Part shown: in pieces, positions 1 through 8,447 of the stretch
Position numbering within the stretch: position 1 is the first letter of the stretch
Layout: every line of letters begins with the position of its first letter
From: Streptomyces globosus
GTDB lineage: Bacteria; Actinomycetota; Actinomycetes; Streptomycetales; Streptomycetaceae
Assembly: GCF_003325375.1 (NCBI RefSeq)
Contig: NZ_CP030862.1
Location: forward strand, 6,515,501 to 6,579,500
DNA length: 64,000 nt
Direction of reading: 5' to 3'
Position numbers and translations under genes: made by a program
The notes under the pieces: generated by a model
What the model was told of the DNA's origin: nothing
The model's input: the letters and a program-made list of their open reading frames with translations, nothing else
Databases searched by the model: none

Positions 1-15
1 TACGTACGATCCACG

Positions 16-31
16 TAAGGTCTACACCACT
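16..31. promoter_or_regulatory. DasR-type operator (dre-like site 1)
   Basis: The 16-mer TAAGGTCTACACCACT matches 12 of 16 positions of the DasR consensus ACTGGTCTAGACCACT, including the GGTCT and ACCACT halves. It lies about 115 bp before a GlcNAc kinase/deacetylase operon, the classic DasR target. DasR binding is inferred. Confidence 0.6.
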
Positions 32-100
32 TTGGCCGCTGGTCCACATTCGGGCACGGCTGGTGGCCGGAATTTGTATGGCAGCTCAACAATCCCCTCC

Positions 101-116
101 AATGGACTAGACCTTT
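101..116. promoter_or_regulatory. DasR-type operator (dre-like site 2)
   Basis: AATGGACTAGACCTTT matches 12 of 16 positions of the same consensus, including the central CTAGACC. It sits 29 bp before the kinase start, so bound protein could block the promoter or early elongation. Two sites before one start suggest tight repression relieved by glucosamine-6-phosphate. Confidence 0.55.
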
Positions 117-144
117 CCCGTCGAAGCGAGCGAGACTGTCACCC

Positions 145-1086
145 GTGAAACCCGTGAAACACGTCATCGCCCTCGATGTGGGCGGCACCGGGATGAAGGC
201 CGCCCTCATCGCCGAGGACGGCACCCTGCTGCACCAGGCGCGCCGTGCCACCGGCCGCGACCGCGGCCCGGAGGCCGTCGTCGCGACGATCCTGGACTTC
301 GCCGCCGACCTGCACGCGCTGGGCCGCGAGCGCTTCGGGGCGGCCGCCGTCGCGGCCGGCGTCGCCGTCCCCGGCATCGTGGACGCCGACACCGGGACCG
401 CCGTGTACGCCGCCAACCTCGGCTGGCGCGACGTACCGCTGCGCACCCTCCTCGGTGCCCGGCTGGGCTCCCTCCCCGTGGCCCTCGGCCACGACGTGCG
501 CACGGGCGGCCTCGCCGAGGGCCGCATCGGGGCCGGGCGCGGCGCCGACCGCTTCCTGTTCGTCCCCCTCGGAACCGGCATCGCCGGAGCCATCGGCATC
601 GCCGGCCGCATCGAGGCCGGCGCCCACGGCTACGCGGGCGAGATCGGCCACATCGTGGTCCGCCCGGGCGGCCCCGCCTGCGGCTGCGGGCAGCGCGGCT
701 GCCTGGAGACCCTGGCCTCCGCCTCCGCCGTCAGCCGCGCCTGGGCCGCCGCCTGCGGCGACCCCGGCGCCGACGCCGCCGACTGCGCGCGCGCCGTCGC
801 GGCCGGCGAGGCCGCGGCCCGCCGCATCTGGCAGGAGGCGGTCGACGCCCTCGCCGACGGCCTCGTCACCGCGATCACCCTGCTGGACCCCCGCACCCTG
901 ATCATCGGCGGCGGGCTCGCCGAGGCGGGGGAAGTCCTGTTCACACCGCTCCGCGCGGCCGTCGAGGAGCGCGTGACGTTCCAGCGGCTGCCCCACATCG
1001 TGCCGGCTGCCCTCGGGGACACCGCCGGATGCCTGGGCGCAGGCCTGCTCGCCTGGGACCTACTCGCCACGGAGGTACCTGCCTGA
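145..1086 (+). CDS. nagK: ROK-family sugar kinase, probable N-acetylglucosamine kinase
   Basis: A 313-residue cytosolic kinase expected to phosphorylate N-acetylglucosamine with ATP, giving GlcNAc-6-phosphate for the next gene. The phosphate-binding loop DVGGTGMKAA is at residues 11-20. The ROK zinc site is complete: H169 followed by CGCGQRGC at 179-186. There is no amino-terminal helix-turn-helix, so it is an enzyme and not a ROK repressor. A GTG at 145 is used; a second in-frame GTG at 154 is possible. Its stop overlaps the nagA start by one base (TGATG), implying coupled translation, and two DasR-like sites lie upstream. ROK kinases overlap in substrate use, so GlcNAc specificity rests mainly on the nagA linkage. 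Confidence 0.85.
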   Translation: MKPVKHVIALDVGGTGMKAALIAEDGTLLHQARRATGRDRGPEAVVATILDFAADLHALGRERFGAAAVAAGVAVPGIVDADTGTAVYAANLGWRDVPLRTLLGARLGSLPVALGHDVRTGGLAEGRIGAGRGADRFLFVPLGTGIAGAIGIAGRIEAGAHGYAGEIGHIVVRPGGPACGCGQRGCLETLASASAVSRAWAAACGDPGADAADCARAVAAGEAAARRIWQEAVDALADGLVTAITLLDPRTLIIGGGLAEAGEVLFTPLRAAVEERVTFQRLPHIVPAALGDTAGCLGAGLLAWDLLATEVPA

Positions 1087-2246
1087 TGTCCGGAAGCGCA
1101 CACAGCACCGTTCTCTCCGGCGCACGGGTGGTGCTGCCCACCGGGATCGTGGCGGGCGGCCGCGTCATCGTCGAGGGCGACCGCATCGCCGGCAGCGCAC
1201 GCGAGGACGCCTCCGTCGCCGACCTCTCGGGGCACTGGCTCGTCCCCGGCTTCGTCGACATGCACAACCACGGCGGCGGCGGCGCCTCCTTCACCTCCGG
1301 CACCGCCGAGGAGGTCCTCCGCGGCGTACGCACCCACCGCGAGCACGGCACGACCACCCTGGTGGCCTCCACCGTCACCGGCGCCCTCGACGAACTGGCC
1401 CGCCGCGCCGGGCTCCTCGCCGAGCTCACCCAGCAGGGCGAGATCGCCGGCATCCACTTCGAGGGCCCGTTCATCAACTCCTGCCGCAGGGGCGCGCACA
1501 AGGCGGAGCTGCTGCGCGACCCCGACCCGGCCGAGGTCCGCAAGCTCGTCGACGCCGCCCACGGCGCGGCCCGCATGTTCACCCTCGCGACCGAGCTGCC
1601 GGGCGGCCTGGACTCCGTACGCCTCCTCGCCGAGCACGGGGTGATCGCCGCGATTGGGCACACCGACTCCACGTACGACCAGACCCGCCAGGCCATCGAC
1701 GCGGGCGCGACCGTCGCCACCCACCTGTACAACGCCATGCCCGGCATGGAGCACCGCGCGCCCGGCCCGATCGCCGCCCTGCTGGAGGACGAGCGGGTCA
1801 CCGTCGAGCTCATCAACGACGGCACCCACCTCCACCCGGCCATGCTGGAACTGGCCTTCCACCACGCGGGCGCCCACCGCGTCGCCCTGATCACCGACGC
1901 GATGGACGCGGCCGGCTTCGGCGACGGCACCTACCACCTGGGGCCGCTGGAGGTCGAGGTGAAGGACGGCGTGGCCCGCCTCGTCGAGGGCGGCTCCATC
2001 GCCGGCTCCACCCTCACCCTGGACACCGCCTTCAAGCGGTCGGTCACCCTGGACCGGCTGCCCGTCGAGTCCGTCGTCCAGGCGATCTCCGCCAACCCGG
2101 CCAAACTCCTCGGGCTGTACGACGAGGTGGGCTCCCTGGAGCCCGGAAAGTACGCCGACCTGGTCGTCCTGGACGCCGCGTTCGACCTGAAGGGCGTCAT
2201 GCGGCGCGGCGAATGGGTCGTCAGGCCCCCGGCCCTGCAGGGCTGA
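1086..2246 (+). CDS. nagA: N-acetylglucosamine-6-phosphate deacetylase
   Basis: A 386-residue amidohydrolase that removes acetate from GlcNAc-6-phosphate to give glucosamine-6-phosphate, the DasR effector and entry point to glycolysis and cell-wall precursors. The metal motif HNH is at residues 60-62 within FVDMHNHGGGG, followed by HFEGPF and HLYNAMP typical of NagA. The ATG at 1086 is preceded by GGAGG-like GAGGTA and overlaps the kinase stop by one base. An upstream in-frame start at 1029 lies inside the kinase gene and adds no conserved residues, so it was not used. A perfect hairpin terminator follows 36 bp after the stop, closing a two-gene operon. Confidence 0.93.
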   Translation: MSGSAHSTVLSGARVVLPTGIVAGGRVIVEGDRIAGSAREDASVADLSGHWLVPGFVDMHNHGGGGASFTSGTAEEVLRGVRTHREHGTTTLVASTVTGALDELARRAGLLAELTQQGEIAGIHFEGPFINSCRRGAHKAELLRDPDPAEVRKLVDAAHGAARMFTLATELPGGLDSVRLLAEHGVIAAIGHTDSTYDQTRQAIDAGATVATHLYNAMPGMEHRAPGPIAALLEDERVTVELINDGTHLHPAMLELAFHHAGAHRVALITDAMDAAGFGDGTYHLGPLEVEVKDGVARLVEGGSIAGSTLTLDTAFKRSVTLDRLPVESVVQAISANPAKLLGLYDEVGSLEPGKYADLVVLDAAFDLKGVMRRGEWVVRPPALQG

Positions 2247-2281
2247 GCCGCCGATCGGGGGGTTCGGCGGCACCGGCGGAC

Positions 2282-2313
2282 GGCGGACGGCCCGCGGGAC
2301 TGGGCCGTCCGCC
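2282..2313 (+). terminator. Intrinsic terminator of the nagK-nagA operon
   Basis: A perfect 12-bp stem, GGCGGACGGCCC paired with GGGCCGTCCGCC around an 8-nt loop. As usual in Streptomyces there is only a weak T-run after it. A TTGACA hexamer at 2320-2325 just beyond could be the -35 of the next gene. Confidence 0.7.
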
Positions 2314-2363
2314 CCGTGTTTGACATGATCCCGGCACACACCGAGACCGGGACCTGAAGAACC

Positions 2364-3281
2364 ATGATCCTGACCGTGACGCTGAACACCGCACTCGACG
2401 TCACCCACCGCGTGCCCAGGCTGATCCCGCACGCCACCCACCGCGCCGCCGCCGTCACCGAGCGGCCCGGCGGCAAGGGCCTCAACGTCGCCCGCGTCCT
2501 GGCCGCGCTCGGCCGGCCGGTGACCGCAACGGGCTTCGCCGGGGGCCGCACCGGCGCCGCCGTCCGCGAACTGCTGGCCGACTGCCCCGGCCTGACGGAC
2601 GCCCTGGTCCCCTGCGCGGGCCCGACACGCCGCACCCTGGCCGTCGTCGACGAATCGTCCGGCGACACCACGCAGTTCAACGAACCGGGACCGGTGATCG
2701 GCTCCGGGGAGTGGGCGGAGTTCACGGAGCGGTACGGGGCCCTGCTCGCCGGCGCCGAGGCGGTGGCCCTGTGCGGCAGCCTGCCGCCGGGCGTGCCGGT
2801 CGGGGCGTACGCGGTCCTCGTACGGGCGGCCCGCGCGGCCGGCGTCCCCGTCCTGCTGGACACCAGCGGCGAAGCCCTGCGCCGCGGCATCGCGGCCCGC
2901 CCCGACATGGTCAAGCCGAACGCCGCCGAGGTCGCCGAACTCACCGGCTCCCGCGAACCGGTCCAGGCCGGCCGCGACGCCCGCCGCCGCGGCGCCCACG
3001 CAGTGGTCACCTCACTGGGCCCGCAGGGCCTCCTGGCCACCACCCCGGAGGGCACCTGGCAGGCGGCCCCGCCCCGCCCCTTGTCGGGAAACCCGACGGG
3101 CGCGGGCGACTCGGCGGTGGCGGGCCTCCTGTCGGGCCTGGTCGAGGGCCTGGACTGGCCGTCCCGCCTGAGCCGCGCGGTGGCCCTGTCCGCAGCGACG
3201 GTCCTCGCTCCGGCGGCGGGGGAGTTCGACCCCTGCACGTACGAGGAGCTGCGCAGAAAGGTTTGCGTCACCGGTGGTTGA
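2364..3281 (+). CDS. PfkB-family hexose-phosphate kinase (1-phosphofructokinase type)
   Basis: A 305-residue ribokinase-superfamily enzyme of the LacC/FruK group, which phosphorylates 1- or 6-phosphorylated hexoses with ATP. The first PfkB signature PGGKGLNVARVLAALG is at residues 35-50. The second, GNPTGAGDS, is near 242-250 with the catalytic Asp249. It is separated from nagA by a terminator and a possible TTGACA -35 box, so it probably has its own promoter. The GlcNAc gene neighbourhood makes a role in amino-sugar or tagatose-type catabolism possible, but fructose-1-phosphate and tagatose-6-phosphate kinases cannot be told apart from sequence alone. Confidence 0.8.
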   Translation: MILTVTLNTALDVTHRVPRLIPHATHRAAAVTERPGGKGLNVARVLAALGRPVTATGFAGGRTGAAVRELLADCPGLTDALVPCAGPTRRTLAVVDESSGDTTQFNEPGPVIGSGEWAEFTERYGALLAGAEAVALCGSLPPGVPVGAYAVLVRAARAAGVPVLLDTSGEALRRGIAARPDMVKPNAAEVAELTGSREPVQAGRDARRRGAHAVVTSLGPQGLLATTPEGTWQAAPPRPLSGNPTGAGDSAVAGLLSGLVEGLDWPSRLSRAVALSAATVLAPAAGEFDPCTYEELRRKVCVTGG

Positions 3282-3353
3282 GTGCTCGTCAACGCGGATG
3301 CAGTGCGGCTGACGGCTGCTACATGCGCGCCGGGGCCGGCCCCGGGTGGTGGG

Positions 3354-4385
3354 TCAGCGCTTGCCCCAGCCATGGCCCAGCGACAGCTGGTCGAAGATGG
3401 CCTCGCACTGGTTGCCGGCCTCGCACGAGATCTTCATCGTGTTGGTGCCCTTGTTGAGCTTGATGAACGCGTAGGTGCGCGTCCAGCCCTTGTCCCAGGC
3501 GCCGGCGTCGGCCTTGGCGAAGTTGGCCAGGTTCAGGGACTGCGTCGGGGTCTGGCCGTTGACCGTCAGAGTGACCTTCGCGTCCTTGCCGGGCACCGCG
3601 TAGTTCACGAACAGCGTGTAGTCCCCGCCGTTCGCGATGTCCGCGGTCCAGGTCAGCGCCGCACCGGTCTGGTTGAAGTTGCCGACGTACTGGCCGCCGG
3701 CCCCCTTCCCGCCGGGCACCGCGTTCTGCAGCAGGGCGCCGCCGGTCAGGGCCATGCCCGCGCCCGCGGCGTCGCCCTTCGGCAGTTGCACGTCGGGGGA
3801 GGCCGAGGGGCTCGGGGCCTCCGACCCGCCGGAGTTCTGCGGCTGCGGCGGCTGCGGCTGGTTCTGGGTGCCGCCCTTGTCGGCGGTGTTCTTGTCACCC
3901 GTGTCGCCGAAGGTCAGGGCGGCGCCGATGCCGATCGCGACCGCTGCGACCACGGCGACCGCCGCGATGAGCATGCCGCGCCGGCTCGAACTGCTGCCGC
4001 CGCGCCCGCCGCCGCGCGCGGAACGGCCGCCCGAACCGCCTCCCTGCGGCGGCATCGCCGTCGTCGGCTGCTGCGGCGGTGCGTAGCCGCCCGCCTGGAG
4101 GGTCTCCGGGGCCTGGTACTGGGCCTGGTAGCCCGGCGGCTGCTGCTGGGGGACGGCGCGCTGGCCGCCATAGGTCCGCTCGCCGACCGTGCGCACCTGG
4201 TTGTAGGAGGTGCGGGGGACGCCGGGCTGGCCGCCGACCGTCGGGCCGGGGTAGCTGTAGCCGCCGCCCGGCGGGGGCGGGGATGCTCCGGCAGCCTGGC
4301 CGTCCGCGTAGAGGTAGCCGAACGGGTCGTCGTCCTCGGGCTTGTTCGCCCCGCCGTTCGGGCCGTTGTTCGCGGGCGTCGTCAT
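3354..4385 (-). CDS. Membrane-anchored protein with carbohydrate-binding-module-like domain
   Basis: A 343-residue protein. Residues 1 to about 130 are low-complexity, rich in Pro, Gly, Gln and Tyr. One transmembrane helix (MLIAAVAVVAAVAIGIGAAL) follows an Arg-rich stretch, then a Pro/Ser linker. The extracytoplasmic C-terminal 140 residues form a beta-sandwich-like domain with the look of CBM6/CBM35 modules (NFNQTGAALTW, YTLFVNYAVPG, NTMKISC). The topology suggests binding of wall or extracellular glycans, but no catalytic domain is attached. The ATG is preceded by AAAGGAGTG. It is convergent with the PfkB gene and shares its direction with cdgB upstream. The ligand is unknown. Confidence 0.75.
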   Translation of the reverse strand: MTTPANNGPNGGANKPEDDDPFGYLYADGQAAGASPPPPGGGYSYPGPTVGGQPGVPRTSYNQVRTVGERTYGGQRAVPQQQPPGYQAQYQAPETLQAGGYAPPQQPTTAMPPQGGGSGGRSARGGGRGGSSSSRRGMLIAAVAVVAAVAIGIGAALTFGDTGDKNTADKGGTQNQPQPPQPQNSGGSEAPSPSASPDVQLPKGDAAGAGMALTGGALLQNAVPGGKGAGGQYVGNFNQTGAALTWTADIANGGDYTLFVNYAVPGKDAKVTLTVNGQTPTQSLNLANFAKADAGAWDKGWTRTYAFIKLNKGTNTMKISCEAGNQCEAIFDQLSLGHGWGKR

Positions 4386-4453
4386 CGCAGGTCACTCCTT
4401 TCGACCCCCGGGAGCCTACCCCGAACACGTGCACCCACGGGCGGCCGACGGGG

Positions 4454-6142
4454 TCAGCCGGCCCGGCGGTGTGCCTTGGACCGGGACCGCTTCTCGATGT
4501 ACATGCGCTGGTCGGCGGAGCGCAGGACCTCGTCGGCGGACATTCCGCAGCTGGCCCAGCCGATGCCGAAACTCGCTCCGACACGGACGGCGCGGCCGTC
4601 CACGCGGATCGGCGGGATGATCGCGTTCCGCAGCCGTACGGCGAGGTCGGCGGCGTCCGCGGCGCCCAGGCCGTCGGCGAGGACGACGAACTCGTCGCCG
4701 CCCAGCCGGGCGACGGTGTCGCCGTCCCGGACGCCTGTCGTGAGGCGGCGGGCCACCTCGATCAGGACGGCGTCGCCGGTGTGGTGCCCGAACCGGTCGT
4801 TGATCGACTTGAAGCCGTCGAGGTCGCAGAACAGGACGGCGAGCCCCTTCGTGCCGTCGTCCACCTCGGAGGCCGGCGCCACCGCGTGCACATGGTGGTC
4901 GTACGGGCCGGTCCCCGCGCCGGGAGCGCCCAGCTCGAACGGCTCCGGGTACCCCTCGTGCCGGTACGCGGACCCCCCGCCGGGCCCGACCGCCGCGTCG
5001 GCGAAGGCCCCGCCGCCCTCGTACGCGGCGTCGAGGGCCTCCACCGCGCCCGCGCGGACCGCCTGCGGCATGCGGCACAGCCGTGAGGAGAGCCGCGCGC
5101 GCAGCTCCGCGCTGTTGGGCAGCCCGGTCAGCGAGTCGTGGCTGGCGCGGTGGGCGAGCTGCAGCTCGTGCCGCTTGCGCTCCTCGATGTCCTCGACGTG
5201 GGTCAGCAGGAAGCGCGGCCCGTCCGCGGCGTCCGCGACGACCGAGTTGCGCAGCGACACCCACACGTACGTGCCGTCGCGCCGCCCGAGCCGCAGCTCG
5301 GCGCGGCCGCCCTCGGCCGAGGTGCGCAGCAGGGTGCCGATGTCCTCGGGGTGGACGAGGTCGGAGAAGGAGTACCGGCGCAGGACGGAGGCGGGGCGGC
5401 CCAGCAGCCGGCACAGGGCGTCGTTGGTGCGCAGCAGCCGCCCGTGCTGGTCGCCGCCCATCTCGGCGATGGCCATGCCGCTGGGCGCGTACTCGAAGGC
5501 CTGCCGGAACGACTCCTCGCTGGCGCGCAGCGCCTGCTGCTCGCGCTCCAGGCGGACGAGGGCGCGCTGCATGTTCGCGCGGAGCCGGGCGTTGCTGATC
5601 GCGATGGCGGCCTGGAAGGCGTACATCTGCAGGGCCTCGCGGCCCCACGCGCCGGGGCGGCGGCCGTTGCGCGGCCGGTCGACGGAGATCACGCCGAGGA
5701 GCTCGCCGCCGGAGGCGTACATCGGCGCGTAGAGCCGGTCCTCGGGGTGCCACTCGTCCTCGAAGCGGGGGTCCGGGCCGTCGGTGTGCCACTGGGGGAC
5801 GTCGTCCTCCAGCAGGATCCAGCCCTCGGTGTGCGGGATGAAGCGCAGGCCGTCCCAGTTCTCACCCATCGTCAGGCGGCGCTCCCAGGAGCTGCGGGAG
5901 CCGACGCGGCCGGTGATGAGCGCTTCCGCCGCGGGGTCGCCGGCGAACGCGGCGACGACGAGGTCACCGTCGGGGCGGACGAGGTTGACACAGGCGAGCT
6001 GGTAGCCGAGGCCGGTGACGATGCCGTCGACGACGGTCTGCAGGGTGTCGGCCAGACTCCTGGCCGTGTTGAGCTCGGCCACCACCCGGTGCAGCTGCCG
6101 CAGGGTCGCAAGACGGACGTACGGCTCTGACTCGGTCTCCAT
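4454..6142 (-). CDS. cdgB: GAF-PAS-GGDEF diguanylate cyclase CdgB
   Basis: A 562-residue enzyme making cyclic di-GMP from two GTP, the signal that holds Streptomyces in vegetative growth through BldD and RsiG. Order: GAF domain (about 20-170), PAS (about 195-310), GGDEF (about 370-550). The catalytic GGDEF is intact at 481-485, and an RxxD product-inhibition site (RDGD) lies exactly five residues before it, so the enzyme should be active and feedback-inhibited. The start METESE at 6142 has GGGGAGAG in front; a longer frame to 6223 lacks a ribosome site and was rejected. Sequence and position match S. coelicolor CdgB, a known BldD target. A BldD-like box and a Crp-like palindrome lie about 100 and 130 bp upstream. 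Confidence 0.92.
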   Translation of the reverse strand: METESEPYVRLATLRQLHRVVAELNTARSLADTLQTVVDGIVTGLGYQLACVNLVRPDGDLVVAAFAGDPAAEALITGRVGSRSSWERRLTMGENWDGLRFIPHTEGWILLEDDVPQWHTDGPDPRFEDEWHPEDRLYAPMYASGGELLGVISVDRPRNGRRPGAWGREALQMYAFQAAIAISNARLRANMQRALVRLEREQQALRASEESFRQAFEYAPSGMAIAEMGGDQHGRLLRTNDALCRLLGRPASVLRRYSFSDLVHPEDIGTLLRTSAEGGRAELRLGRRDGTYVWVSLRNSVVADAADGPRFLLTHVEDIEERKRHELQLAHRASHDSLTGLPNSAELRARLSSRLCRMPQAVRAGAVEALDAAYEGGGAFADAAVGPGGGSAYRHEGYPEPFELGAPGAGTGPYDHHVHAVAPASEVDDGTKGLAVLFCDLDGFKSINDRFGHHTGDAVLIEVARRLTTGVRDGDTVARLGGDEFVVLADGLGAADAADLAVRLRNAIIPPIRVDGRAVRVGASFGIGWASCGMSADEVLRSADQRMYIEKRSRSKAHRRAG

Positions 6143-6239
6143 CGCTCGCTCTCCCCGAGACCTCGACAGCAACTCCAGTTTTGTCATCGGCGTTTCGTTG
6201 CGGTGTCCCGACCACTGAATCACAGTGAGCTGTGCGGCA

Positions 6240-6254
6240 GGTACACAGGGTCAA
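6240..6254. promoter_or_regulatory. BldD-like box upstream of cdgB
   Basis: GGTACACAGGGTCAA fits the BldD consensus nTnACnC(A/T)GnGTnAn with a single mismatch, at the second position. It lies about 100 bp before the cdgB start. BldD control of cdgB is established in S. coelicolor; this site is the best local candidate. Confidence 0.55.
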
Positions 6255-6268
6255 CAAATCTTGCCGTC

Positions 6269-6284
6269 TGTGACTCAAGTCACA
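6269..6284. promoter_or_regulatory. Crp-type palindrome between cdgB and the flavin reductase gene
   Basis: TGTGACTCAAGTCACA is a perfect inverted repeat with 7-bp arms. It fits the general Crp rule TGTGA-N6-TCACA and also the Streptomyces form GTG-N6-GNCAC. It lies 127 bp before cdgB and 178 bp before the divergent reductase. Confidence 0.5.
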
Positions 6285-6461
6285 TGAGATGACCGCAGGC
6301 GTCCGGTTACGGCTGCCGCAGCGGCGCAGCACTCCCCCCTTCTCCTTCCGGCGGCGGCGCCCGGCACGCCCGGGCAGGGCCGGGCCTAGGCCAAGGGTCC
6401 GGGGCCGGTTCGGCCCGGGGCCCGATGTGCGCCGTGGGAGGGCGAGACTAGCGTTCCGGAC

Positions 6462-7031
6462 GTGCTGAAGACGACTCCCCTGCCCGCGCCGCCCGCCGCC
6501 ACCCCGCATCCTGAGGGGGTGAGCCACGACGAGTTCCGCGCCGCGATGAGCAGACTGGCCGCGGGCGTCTGCCTGATCACCTCCCACGAGCCGCCGCTCG
6601 CGCCGGGCGGGCCGCCCGGGGAGGACGTCGGCATGACCGCCACCGCCTTCGTGTCGGTCTCGCTGGACCCGCCGCTGGTGCTGGTCAGCGTGCGCGAGGG
6701 CTCGCGGATGGACGACCTGCTGGCCGAGCAGCCGCTGTGGGCGGTCTCCGTCCTCGCCGACCACCAGGTCCAGGTCGCGAGCCGCTTCTCGATGAAGGGC
6801 CGCATCAGCGACCGGCTGCTCTTCGCCGACCTGCCCTGGGAGCGCGGCGAGCTGTCGGGGTCGCCGCTGCTGACGGACGCCCTGGCCACGCTGGAGTGCC
6901 GCACCGAGAACCGGGTCGCGGCCGGCGACCACACGCTCGTCGTGGGGCGCGTCCTCGCGGCCCGGTGCCCCGCGCCGGACGGCGCGCCGCTGGCGTATTT
7001 CCGCGGGCGGTACCGGCACCTGGCGCCCTGA
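6462..7031 (+). CDS. Flavin reductase-like FMN-binding protein
   Basis: A 189-residue protein of the flavin reductase-like split-barrel family. These bind FMN or FAD and commonly supply reduced flavin to a partner monooxygenase. Typical features are the opening FRAAMSRLAAGVCLITS, then GMTATAFVSVSLDPPLVLVSV (flavin phosphate contact), and a C-terminal YFRGRY. The first 20 residues are proline-rich and poorly conserved-looking, so the real start could be later than the GTG at 6462. It diverges from cdgB. No monooxygenase gene is adjacent, so the electron acceptor is unknown. Confidence 0.8.
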   Translation: MLKTTPLPAPPAATPHPEGVSHDEFRAAMSRLAAGVCLITSHEPPLAPGGPPGEDVGMTATAFVSVSLDPPLVLVSVREGSRMDDLLAEQPLWAVSVLADHQVQVASRFSMKGRISDRLLFADLPWERGELSGSPLLTDALATLECRTENRVAAGDHTLVVGRVLAARCPAPDGAPLAYFRGRYRHLAP

Positions 7032-7066
7032 AGACGAGGCGGGCGGGCCGGTGGGCGCTCCGGCTG

Positions 7067-7492
7067 CTACCAGTCGCGGCCCGAGCGGCCCCGCTTGGTC
7101 TCGGCGCGGGCCTTCTTCTCCCGCAGCCGCCGCTCGTTGATCCCCTTCGGGATCTTCGTCGCACGGCGCGGCTTCGGCGGCGGTGCGGTCGCCTCCGCGA
7201 GCAGGGACGCCATCCGGACCAGCGCCATCTCCCGGTTGCGCAGCTGCGAGCGGTGCTCGGAGGCGCGTACGGACAGGACCCCGTCGACCAGGCGGGACGC
7301 GAGCCGCTCCAGGGCCCGCTCCTTCCACACCTCCGGCAGTGCCTTCGACGCGGCGAGGTCGAAGAGCAGCTCGACGCGCGAGTCCGAGGTGTTCACGTGC
7401 TGCCCGCCCGGCCCGGAGGAACGCGAGAACCGCCACGAGAGCTCCGCCTCGGGGAGCACGACGGAGCCGCGGATGACATGGGGACCAGGCAT
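7067..7492 (-). CDS. arfB: Ribosome-rescue peptidyl-tRNA hydrolase, ArfB/YaeJ type
   Basis: A 141-residue release-factor homologue that hydrolyses peptidyl-tRNA on stalled ribosomes. The catalytic GGQ is in SSGPGGQHVNTSDSRVEL (residues 25-42). There is no codon-recognition domain, and the tail is strongly basic (RRLREKKARAETKRGRSGRDW in part), which in ArfB inserts into the empty mRNA channel. That architecture and length distinguish it from RF1/RF2. The ATG at 7492 gives the normal amino terminus MPGPHVIRG. It converges on the flavin reductase gene with only 35 bp between stops. Confidence 0.9.
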   Translation of the reverse strand: MPGPHVIRGSVVLPEAELSWRFSRSSGPGGQHVNTSDSRVELLFDLAASKALPEVWKERALERLASRLVDGVLSVRASEHRSQLRNREMALVRMASLLAEATAPPPKPRRATKIPKGINERRLREKKARAETKRGRSGRDW

Positions 7493-7696
7493 GACCCCAT
7501 GATCCCGCCCCCGCCCGGCCCCCGTCACCCGTATTTCCGGGCCTCCTGCGCCCGCGCGCCGGACCCGCGGCCGGCGACGCGCCGGAACCCGGACGGCCGT
7601 ACCGGAACCTGCGGGGCACCTCGCCGCGTTATGAAGGACAGCGGTACCTTGACCGCACATCCAGCGGTCAGCGACGAGGAAGGGACACCAGTCACA

Positions 7697-8272
7697 ATGG
7701 CAGTAAGCCTGTCCAAGGGCGGCAACGTCTCGCTCACCAAGGAGGCCCCCGGCCTCAGCGCCGTCACGGTCGGCCTCGGCTGGGACGTCCGGACGACGAC
7801 CGGTGTCGACTTCGACCTCGACGCCTCGGCCATCGCGGTCAACGCGATGGGCAAGGTCGTCTCGGACGGCCACTTCGTCTTCTTCAACAACAAGTCCACC
7901 CCGGACCAGAGCATCGTCCACACCGGTGACAACCGCACCGGTGAGGGCGCCGGCGACGACGAGGCGATCAACGTCAACCTGGCCGCCCTCCCGGCCGACG
8001 TCGACAAGATCGTCTTCCCGGTCTCGATCTACGACGCCGAGTCCCGCAGCCAGAACTTCGGCCAGGTCCGCAACGCGTACATCCGCGTCGTGAACCAGGC
8101 CGGCGGCGCCGAGATCGCCCGCTACGACCTCTCCGAGGACGCGGCCACCGAGACCGCCATGGTCTTCGGCGAGCTCTACCGCAACGGCGCCGAGTGGAAG
8201 TTCCGCGCGGTCGGCCAGGGATACGCCTCCGGCCTCGCCGGCATCGCCCAGGACTTCGGCGTCAACGTCTGA
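7697..8272 (+). CDS. terD: TerD-family calcium-binding stress protein
   Basis: A 191-residue cytosolic protein of the TerD/CABP family, abundant in Streptomyces and linked to tellurite resistance, calcium binding and differentiation. Visible signatures are MAVSLSKGGNVSLTKEAPGL, VGLGWDVR, the acidic DFDLDASA, SDGHFVFFNN and GDDEAINVNL. These Asp-rich loops carry the Ca2+ ligands. GAGGAAGGG precedes the ATG. It stands alone, and multiple TerD paralogues are usual in this genus, so the specific role is unknown. Its ACC/GTC-biased codons suggest high expression. Confidence 0.92.
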   Translation: MAVSLSKGGNVSLTKEAPGLSAVTVGLGWDVRTTTGVDFDLDASAIAVNAMGKVVSDGHFVFFNNKSTPDQSIVHTGDNRTGEGAGDDEAINVNLAALPADVDKIVFPVSIYDAESRSQNFGQVRNAYIRVVNQAGGAEIARYDLSEDAATETAMVFGELYRNGAEWKFRAVGQGYASGLAGIAQDFGVNV

Positions 8273-8310
8273 GTCCGCCGCGCACCGGACCACGGCGCGG
8301 GGCGGCTCCC

Positions 8311-8340
8311 CCGGATCTCCGGATCTCCGGATCTCCGGAC
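8311..8340. repeat. Short tandem octamer repeat
   Basis: CCGGATCT is repeated three times head to tail from 8311, followed by a partial fourth copy (CCGGAC), in the spacer after terD. Each unit is a near-palindrome, so the tract could form alternative hairpins. It may simply be slippage-prone sequence. Confidence 0.7.
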
Positions 8341-8447
8341 TTCCGGGCCCCGCCCCGGCGGCCGCGGTCACCGCTCCGGCCCCCTCCCGGCCGTCCGGGG
8401 AGGGGTCCGGGGGCGGGGGCGCCGGGCGCCCGGGCGGGGCGCTGTGG

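Noticed and set aside
630..2999. 789-codon open frame antisense to nagA and the PfkB gene
   Set aside because: Low-complexity Gly/Ala/Arg/Asp translation, typical of frames mirrored by GC-rich third positions; no domain, start or ribosome site.
3282..5732. 816-codon plus frame across the CBM-like gene and cdgB
   Set aside because: Antisense to two well-supported genes; the translation is Arg/Ala noise.
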